Origin: Anopheles merus
Taxonomy: Eukaryota > Arthropoda > Insecta > Diptera > Culicidae
Reading direction: 5' to 3'
DNA length: 64,000 nt
NCBI RefSeq assembly: GCF_017562075.2
Contig: NC_054084.1
Span: 3,652,501 to 3,716,500 of the forward strand
The first letter of the stretch is position 1, and each line of letters opens with the position of its first letter. Of the stretch, positions 57,801 through 64,000 are shown in pieces. The notes under the pieces were generated by a model. It saw only the letters and a program-made list of their open reading frames with translations. It was not told where the DNA came from and ran no database searches. The translations under genes and the position numbers were made by a program.

Positions 57801-60800
57801 GCTTTCTGATCGGGCTGATAAGTTGACAAATTGGGTCCCCCTTTTTCTAACCCAATAACCTGTGGCGCTGACGGTGCCGGCACCACTTGATGTGATTTTG
57901 TGCTCGGTGGGGTGACTTAATTTGAGCATGCAAAATAAAACGTTCGGTTCGGGGTTTTCGGGCTAATTTCAAAATAATCACTTTTTTGTGGGGGTTTTTG
58001 CTGAGCTGCGGCCCCAGGCCGGGAGGGTTGAGGGCGCCATCGCTCGAAAGGACTTATTTACATGAGGCAATGTTTTGGGGGATTCTTCCCTACCGAGTGA
58101 GAAGAATACTTGTACTGACGTTTAATGGTGCGACGAAGTCAAAGATGTCTTTTTAATTATGAGAAAATGTGAAAGAATACCCAAGGGATGGCAAGAAGAA
58201 GCCGTGCAGACGAAGGCTTATTTGTTAGATTCATGTAATTTTCTATCCCCATTCTTTTGTAGCTCACTTTGTATCGCTTATCACCTGAAAAGGGGCTCCC
58301 GGGTTTGAAGAAGAATAAAAGCTTTCTGCATTGAAGAAAGGCCCTCGCCCCTGCACGAGATAATAATCAAAAACGCCTGTTCGGCGTTTGTTCAATAATT
58401 AGCTATTCGTTAATCATATTCTTTGAATCAATCGCTAACCGAAGCGTGATAAAGCGAACTTTTCGCTCAACGCGCGCGCTCGCTCAGCAACAACACCACG
58501 TGCAAAACTGTACACAGAGAAGGGTAGGCACAGTTTAAGCGGAAAGAGTGCCAGGAAGCAGGTTTGCGCATCGAAGAAAGCGCAGCGAGAAAAAAAAAAC
58601 GGAAAATCATGCTCTGCAAACAACAGCAACGAAGAATGGCGCAAGAAAAGCAACCAGCTCGCGCTACCAGCGTTCGCGTCATATTTGGTCGTCCATTCGT
58701 AACGCCGGATCAATCGAATCGAACGATCATTAAAGCAATTAAAAAGTGGTATTTCATCTCAATCGGTGCACCGGCAGTTTGAGCAGGGGTAGGGACGGAG
58801 AGGTGATATTTCTAATTTAAATATTTGGGCTTTCGATTACACAGAGGCCCCGGGACCGACGCGATCGCTCCGGCTGCCGGTCTTTGCCGGTCCGGACATT
58901 GCCGGGACCGTTTAATGAGATCAAGCGAAGGAAAAGCCCGGGATGGATCTAATTAAAAGATGAATTAGAAAAAAACACACACACACATACAGCCCGGTCC
59001 GGGATGTTTGCTTTGTGCTTCGATCGGTGGCCGTGCCACGGGACGACCATCGTTAGCGAAACGCGCACTATTATCAGTGTGCCTCGATGTGATGCTGACG
59101 AACAGAAGCTGGTTTAATTAGAAAATTGATCGGGCTGTACGGGGGCCGCTGAATTAACGATCGGAAAAGTGACTGAGCTTTGCGAATGGGTGCACCTCCC
59201 TCTTCATGTAGTTTGCCTTTCCCCGGCCAAACCATCAGCTCAACATTGTTTCGAAAGTTTGTGCTGTCAAGGTGTTGGAAAGATTAATGATCGCGGGGTT
59301 GCGCGTGATCTTGACGGCGGACGGAGAGGTTGAAGAGGTAGTGAGGGTCATCTGAGATGGGTGGAGGGACAGGTTTTGCCTGCAGGCTGCAAAAAGGCTG
59401 CACTTCTTGACCCAGGGCATTGAGGCTCAAGTGTGTGCTTGTTGTTTTCGGGTTAGTGCCTCATGTAACTGGCGGTAACGTAAGGATTAATTCCTAGAAG
59501 GAGATCATGTTGTGGTAAATTTAAATTGGAAAATCAATGCCTAGACGGTTGTGATTGAAATTAATGATGGATTTTGCAGCCCTGAGACGAGCTTTTACTA
59601 GGCAAAATATTGATATTACCCTGAAAATACCTTGAGCATATCTCAAATACACTCGCACAACTCGTGATGTGTACCATCACGTACGTTTGTCAATCAACAA
59701 ATTAGATCCTCACGCAAAGCACCACCCAAGCAAAAACAAAAAAACCTCACGTTCCGCTAATGACTTTAATGCATTTGATTATGATGATTCAAGGGTTTCT
59801 CCATCGCTCGGTGCACCACAGCGGCGCAAAGCAAATGTACAGACTTTTGTGTCCAAATTAAGCCGTCCAAAGGGAAGCCGGTGGGTGCCTTTGGCATGAT
59901 CGTTTCCCGGGAACGGAAGTAAATGAACTGCATTACGAGCGTGTTAACAGCCTGTTATGGTGGGGCTGTGGGGTTTTTTTTTTTTGCCGCTACTTCTGCT
60001 CGGAATCTGACCGTCCCAAAGGGGGGTGTGAGAAGACTGTGAGTAAAAAAAAGGCTGACATCTCTCTGCCCCATCGTTACAAGATTTGGTGGATTAGCTG
60101 CACCACAGTACTGCGGCTGCAAGTGGGTTCGTTAGTTGGGAAAATGTCGAAGGGTTTTTTTACCCTCACACATTCCATTCTGTCTCTCACAGGCAAATTA
60201 ACTTCACCCTAGAAGAAAAACGGTTTCTTTCCAGCCAATTTGTGGGCCGAGATAAGAACAATTAAGGCGGTGAGTTTTTCTCTCTCACGTAAAGGGGAAA
60301 AGTGGCTTTTTTGCTACGTAAAATCACGTAGTAATGAAGTGTGCTCCGATAGAACATTAAAATGGTAAACTGGAAACAGTGGAAACAAATTAACCTTGGT
60401 CGGTGCAGTGCGTTCACCAATTGCACCGGTGATTGTTTCCGATCGTTATTATTTTGTTATTTAAAATTAATGTTAAGGACACAAGATCCACGCAGTGGTT
60501 GATGAGTTAAATTAAGCTTCAAAAATCGTTAAAAAATTGAAAAATACGAAACAATCAACAAGCTTCCTGTTTGTACAGTTGTAAAACCAAACTAAGGCTT
60601 TGATGTGTAATTGATTCCGTTCAATCAAATCTACAAAAAAAGTAAAATGTGCTCAACTTTTAGCACTCAAACACTCATGATTGATTTGATTGTTATGATG
60701 GTATCGCTGTTGGTTCAACAGGCCAAAAAGAGCATGTTTAACGCCAATGGATCAGACACGGATCTTTCATCACGTTGTGCGCGTCCAGACATGATCGTGC

Positions 60801-63800
60801 CTTGCCGATCGTTCCCATTTTCAGCTCACTTAAACGCATTGCTCTATTCACACAGCATTGTGACCAATTGTGAACAAACAAAATCCACATCTTCGATCAA
60901 AGATCCACACAAATCTAACGACTGATTGAGAAGCGTTAAATAGGCATTCCTGCATTCCTGCACTAAATAGGAAAGCCGAGGGAGCGGGCGTGAGTCGTGA
61001 AATTGTGCTCTCGATGTGTGAACAAAAGAGGAATGTGTTTGTGTGTGAACAATGAATGCAACAGAGCGCGGGCACTATGATAAGGATTGCCAACGCGAGC
61101 AGACATGCCCGACACTACTGCCCACCGCGTGAGCCGTGAAATGAGCTGCCTTTATAATGGGTGTGGATTTGTGTTTTAGCGTTATTAGTTTCGAAAACAA
61201 CGTTTGGCAGGCGATTGATTTCATGCATTCCACGAGCTGGTACTAACTGCTTTTCATAAGCTAATTGATGAATGTGTGTTTGCGATGAGAAGCATGCAAG
61301 ATTCGATCGGCTTGTCTATTTTTATGCGTTAGTTTGATGAGGCAAATTAGTTCAAGTCTGGTTTCGATCTTTTATTAACACAAGGAGACAAAAAAGCCAT
61401 TAGGAGAAGAAAATTATGAGTTTGAATGATATGCATATGTAGGGATTGCACACTTCAACATCACGCACTCAAAAACTCCCAACAAAGTTTCGTTGGTGAA
61501 GTTGAATGACCTTATTGTGGAGACAAAAGATCCCGTTATTATTAAAGATCCTTCTGTTTTAAACGCTACCTTTGCAAAATGTGTCATTTGCGAACTCCAG
61601 CATTTTGCATTTTACTAATACTCCGTCAAGACCATCTGGCTACAACGACTTGCTCAAGTCCTTGCCGTGTCAATAAACTCTCCGAATCGAACCTAAACCA
61701 GATGCTGCACACGAACCACAGCAGCAGGGCAGCGCAGCCCCGAGATAGGAGTGTCCAACATAATTGGAACCCTTACCGGAAGCGCAGCCAAAAACAAAGG
61801 GAAAAAGCATGAAAGCCAATACCACCGTTTTTTTTTTTGTCGGAAGAAAGGTCGTCCACACGAGATCACGAGATCTAAGGTGCTTCACAGTCGGCCGATC
61901 CCGCTTTGTCGGCGCCGTGAAGGAGATCGGGCAGAGGGTGGGAGAATCCGTTTAGCTTCCCACCTCCCCCGAACTGCCCCCTTTTGATTCGGCACCTCGG
62001 CAATTATAGTGCACTTCCTCTTTTCGGCACAATCCGGAACGGTCGAAAGACACCGCAAGAGGTCATGCCGACTTTCTTTTGATTTTCCCCCCCGGCTCAA
62101 ACGGTCACCAAACAGGCCGCCACAGTGCCACTTGGTACGCGTGGAACTTATGATTCCGGGTGGCCAAATTAAATCATTACGGAAATGAGTAATGCCCGGT
62201 GGTCGTGGTCGGCCCGGTATGATATCGAACCGGGTGCTGGTTACAGTTTAAAAGGCCGGCGAGCCGCCTTTTGTTGGTTGTTTGTTTTGTGTGTGTGTGA
62301 GTTGTCGATCGATTTTAGGCCACATAATAAACAATCGGGTGGGCAGATGTTGATTAGTGGACAGAGCGCTGTTATGATGTAAGCGCAAGAGGGAGCAAAA
62401 CTGTAATTATAAAAAGTCAATTGCACAATTTCAACCCAGCCGCACAGAAGGAACAAAATCGTGCCGGGTGGGCCACAGTTTCTTCCGCGAGCGCGCCATT
62501 TTGAACGACTCTGGTCGTGTCTGATCATTTGTTTGGGCTGTAAAACAAACAAATATCTAGCTAAATGGAGTTTAAATTTCACACATTCCCTCGAAACATT
62601 GTCCTGAAAGAAAGCTTCGTCCTAAAGAAAGCAAACAGCAAAGAGTGAGCCCGTGGACGAGTGTGTGATGGGGCATGACTTTCGAATTTCATTCGCATTC
62701 ATTCCGGTCCAAGCTGGACTAATACTTTAACCCCGTCAGCATGACGTGCTCTTTGGAGCAAGCGGGCAGCCATCATCACCGACAGCGATCGCGAGCGCGC
62801 GCGCACACACAACCACTGGACATGCCCCGTTCGTTAACACGTGTGTTTGATTAGGAATTCAACCCCTTCACGGGCGCGTTGTTGTATGTTAACGAGCCTG
62901 CGATCTAAAAAAAAGAAGCCAGGCGCATGAAATCGACCCCAAAAACGGAGTCCCCCGATCAGCGGACAGTAAAGCGATATGGAAATTATCTTCACCTCGC
63001 GATCACGGTCACGGTGGAAAAGCGCGTCCTTTCCGGGCGCGAGTAGCGGGCGGGCGTGCTGACAGCAGTGTCTCCGTGCATATGGGAGTGCTCGTGGATG
63101 GGCTGGCATGCCCGCACTAGTCCTCCTGGGGGAAAGGAGAAGTTCGACATTTATTAATCCTAATGGGGCGCATTCATCATTTATCATGCGCACGACGACC
63201 CCGCGTGAACGCCGTCGAGAGAGAGAGAGAAGGTAGAACATGAAATCCGTCCGAAGCACCGAAAAATCGATTATACTTTCACACCGTAGGGGGGCGCCGT
63301 TGATGGGTGGCTCTTTAATGGGATTCTGTGCTGATGAAGCTGATCACAATATTTTCATATTTGCATTTGGGTCGTCCGCATCGGCCAACAAGTCGCAAGG
63401 CGCGTATCGGGCTTTTTTGGGCAGAGATCGCGCGACTGTGTGCGAGGGAGCTTTTGCTTTCCATCCGGATCGTGCGCTTGTCATAACTTACGTAATTGAT
63501 TTTCCCTTAGCTGGAAGATCAGTACGATCGTTTTTCTTCGTGCAAACTTCTGGTTGGAGGGCATTGGATCTCGATCGATCGTGCTCGGAAGGGGCAGCAA
63601 GGAAGGAAAACGAGTAGACAAGAATCTACCGGCGAGCTTCTCGTTGTACATCAACGTACACCTCAGGCGTCACTGGAATCAATAAGAGATCTTGGTTGGT
63701 TTTTTTTTGTTCCTTCAATCCGTACCTTGATCATCCCATTTTCATCTCCGGGAAGGAAATCTAGACGAGCTGAGAGGAGCACGAAGATTGCATTCGGTTT

Positions 63801-64000
63801 CTCACCTGGCCCGCCGCAATCGATTTAGCCAAAACGAGATCCACGTACCCGGTGGTGGACGTGGTCAATCAGGGACCGATCGGGGTAATGAGCGATAATT
63901 CCGTCATTTGTTTTGATAAATAATCAAATTTCCCGAACGCTAGCGTACACTCGTTTGCTCGACACGATCAACTGGGCAAACGTTCGCAATAAAACATCGA
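51890..64000. other. Long region without a convincing gene
   Basis: About 12 kb of mostly AT-rich DNA with GC-richer islands (for example 52680-53000, 57130-57380, 62750-63140). Scattered open frames have no domain, no phase-consistent exons and often sit in GC-rich stretches. Simple sequence seen includes a CA run at about 58975-58988 and a GA run at 63219-63230. It could be intron or regulatory DNA of a gene beyond the right edge; nothing in the sequence settles this. Confidence 0.4.
54377..54700 (-). CDS. Candidate small membrane protein, unrecognised
   Basis: An open frame of 107 codons begins at an ATG in good context (gacaaaATG). It has one clear hydrophobic segment (FLIVVLLVVLSLFLHTL, about residues 33-49) followed by a polar tail with two lysine-rich stretches. 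I do not recognise it. A possible splice acceptor (ATTTTCAG) lies inside the frame at about 54652-54660, so the true start could differ. It may equally be a chance frame in non-coding DNA. Confidence 0.18.
   Translation of the reverse strand: MIPTALLSNWLTKLNSIFRQATAPDAPSLSRFLIVVLLVVLSLFLHTLPRFAISKGEQSALALPIQAKPEQKAELMKMDHQVFKPCPAQGFVTGRIKTEALHAFAES

Noticed and set aside
62834..63259. 141-codon minus-strand frame
   Set aside because: It lies in a GC-rich stretch, is arginine-rich and has no domain or conserved pattern.
1..64000. CRISPR arrays, bacterial operons, tRNA or known miRNA genes
   Set aside because: None was seen. The intron-rich gene structure is that of an insect, and the only tRNA-like sequences are SINE promoters.

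Overview
The window is genomic DNA from an insect, almost certainly an Anopheles mosquito (inference). The evidence is short GT-AG introns of 60-120 nt, GC-rich coding exons in AT-rich spacers, a CPCFC cuticular protein like the one described in An. gambiae, tRNA-like SINEs of about 200 bp, and a BEL/Pao LTR retrotransposon. Gene models were built by hand by joining open exons whose phases agree at every splice site. All lengths and splice sites are read from the sequence. Names rest on recognised families, not on a search.

Layout. 0.8-2.2 kb: Faf2/UBXD8 (+). 3.3-3.7 kb: Protein C10 (-), convergent with Faf2. 4.2-5.3 kb: HemK-type release-factor glutamine methyltransferase (+). 5.5-10.2 kb: SETDB1/eggless H3K9 methyltransferase (-, nine exons, 1312 aa). 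11.1-12.5 kb: glucose-6-phosphatase (+, six exons), divergent from eggless. 12.5-16.9 kb: no gene seen. 16.9-17.9 kb: CNTD1-like cyclin-fold protein (+). 17.9-24.4 kb: no gene seen. 24.4-25.4 kb: CPCFC cuticular protein with a clear TATA/initiator promoter (+). 26-26.8 kb: SINE copies. 27.3-37.7 kb: an SDR16C-type short-chain dehydrogenase (-), whose first intron (9.25 kb) holds a complete BEL/Pao retrotransposon (28390-35401) in antisense orientation. 41.8-44.2 kb: angiotensin-converting-enzyme-like dipeptidase (+), with a probable GC-AG intron. 45.1-47.5 kb: Lunapark (-). 48.8-51.6 kb: Mio/MIOS, a GATOR2 subunit (+), divergent from Lunapark. 51.9-64 kb: AT-rich DNA without a convincing gene.

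The host genes are mostly single-copy housekeeping genes for ER and lipid-droplet quality control, ER shape, TORC1 control, heterochromatin, mitochondrial translation termination and glucose output. They do not form one pathway. The region with most mobile DNA is 26-37 kb. The retrotransposon has LTRs that look identical, an exact 5-bp target duplication and one uninterrupted gag-pol frame, so it looks like a recent and possibly still competent insertion. I found no CRISPR array, tRNA, rRNA or known miRNA.
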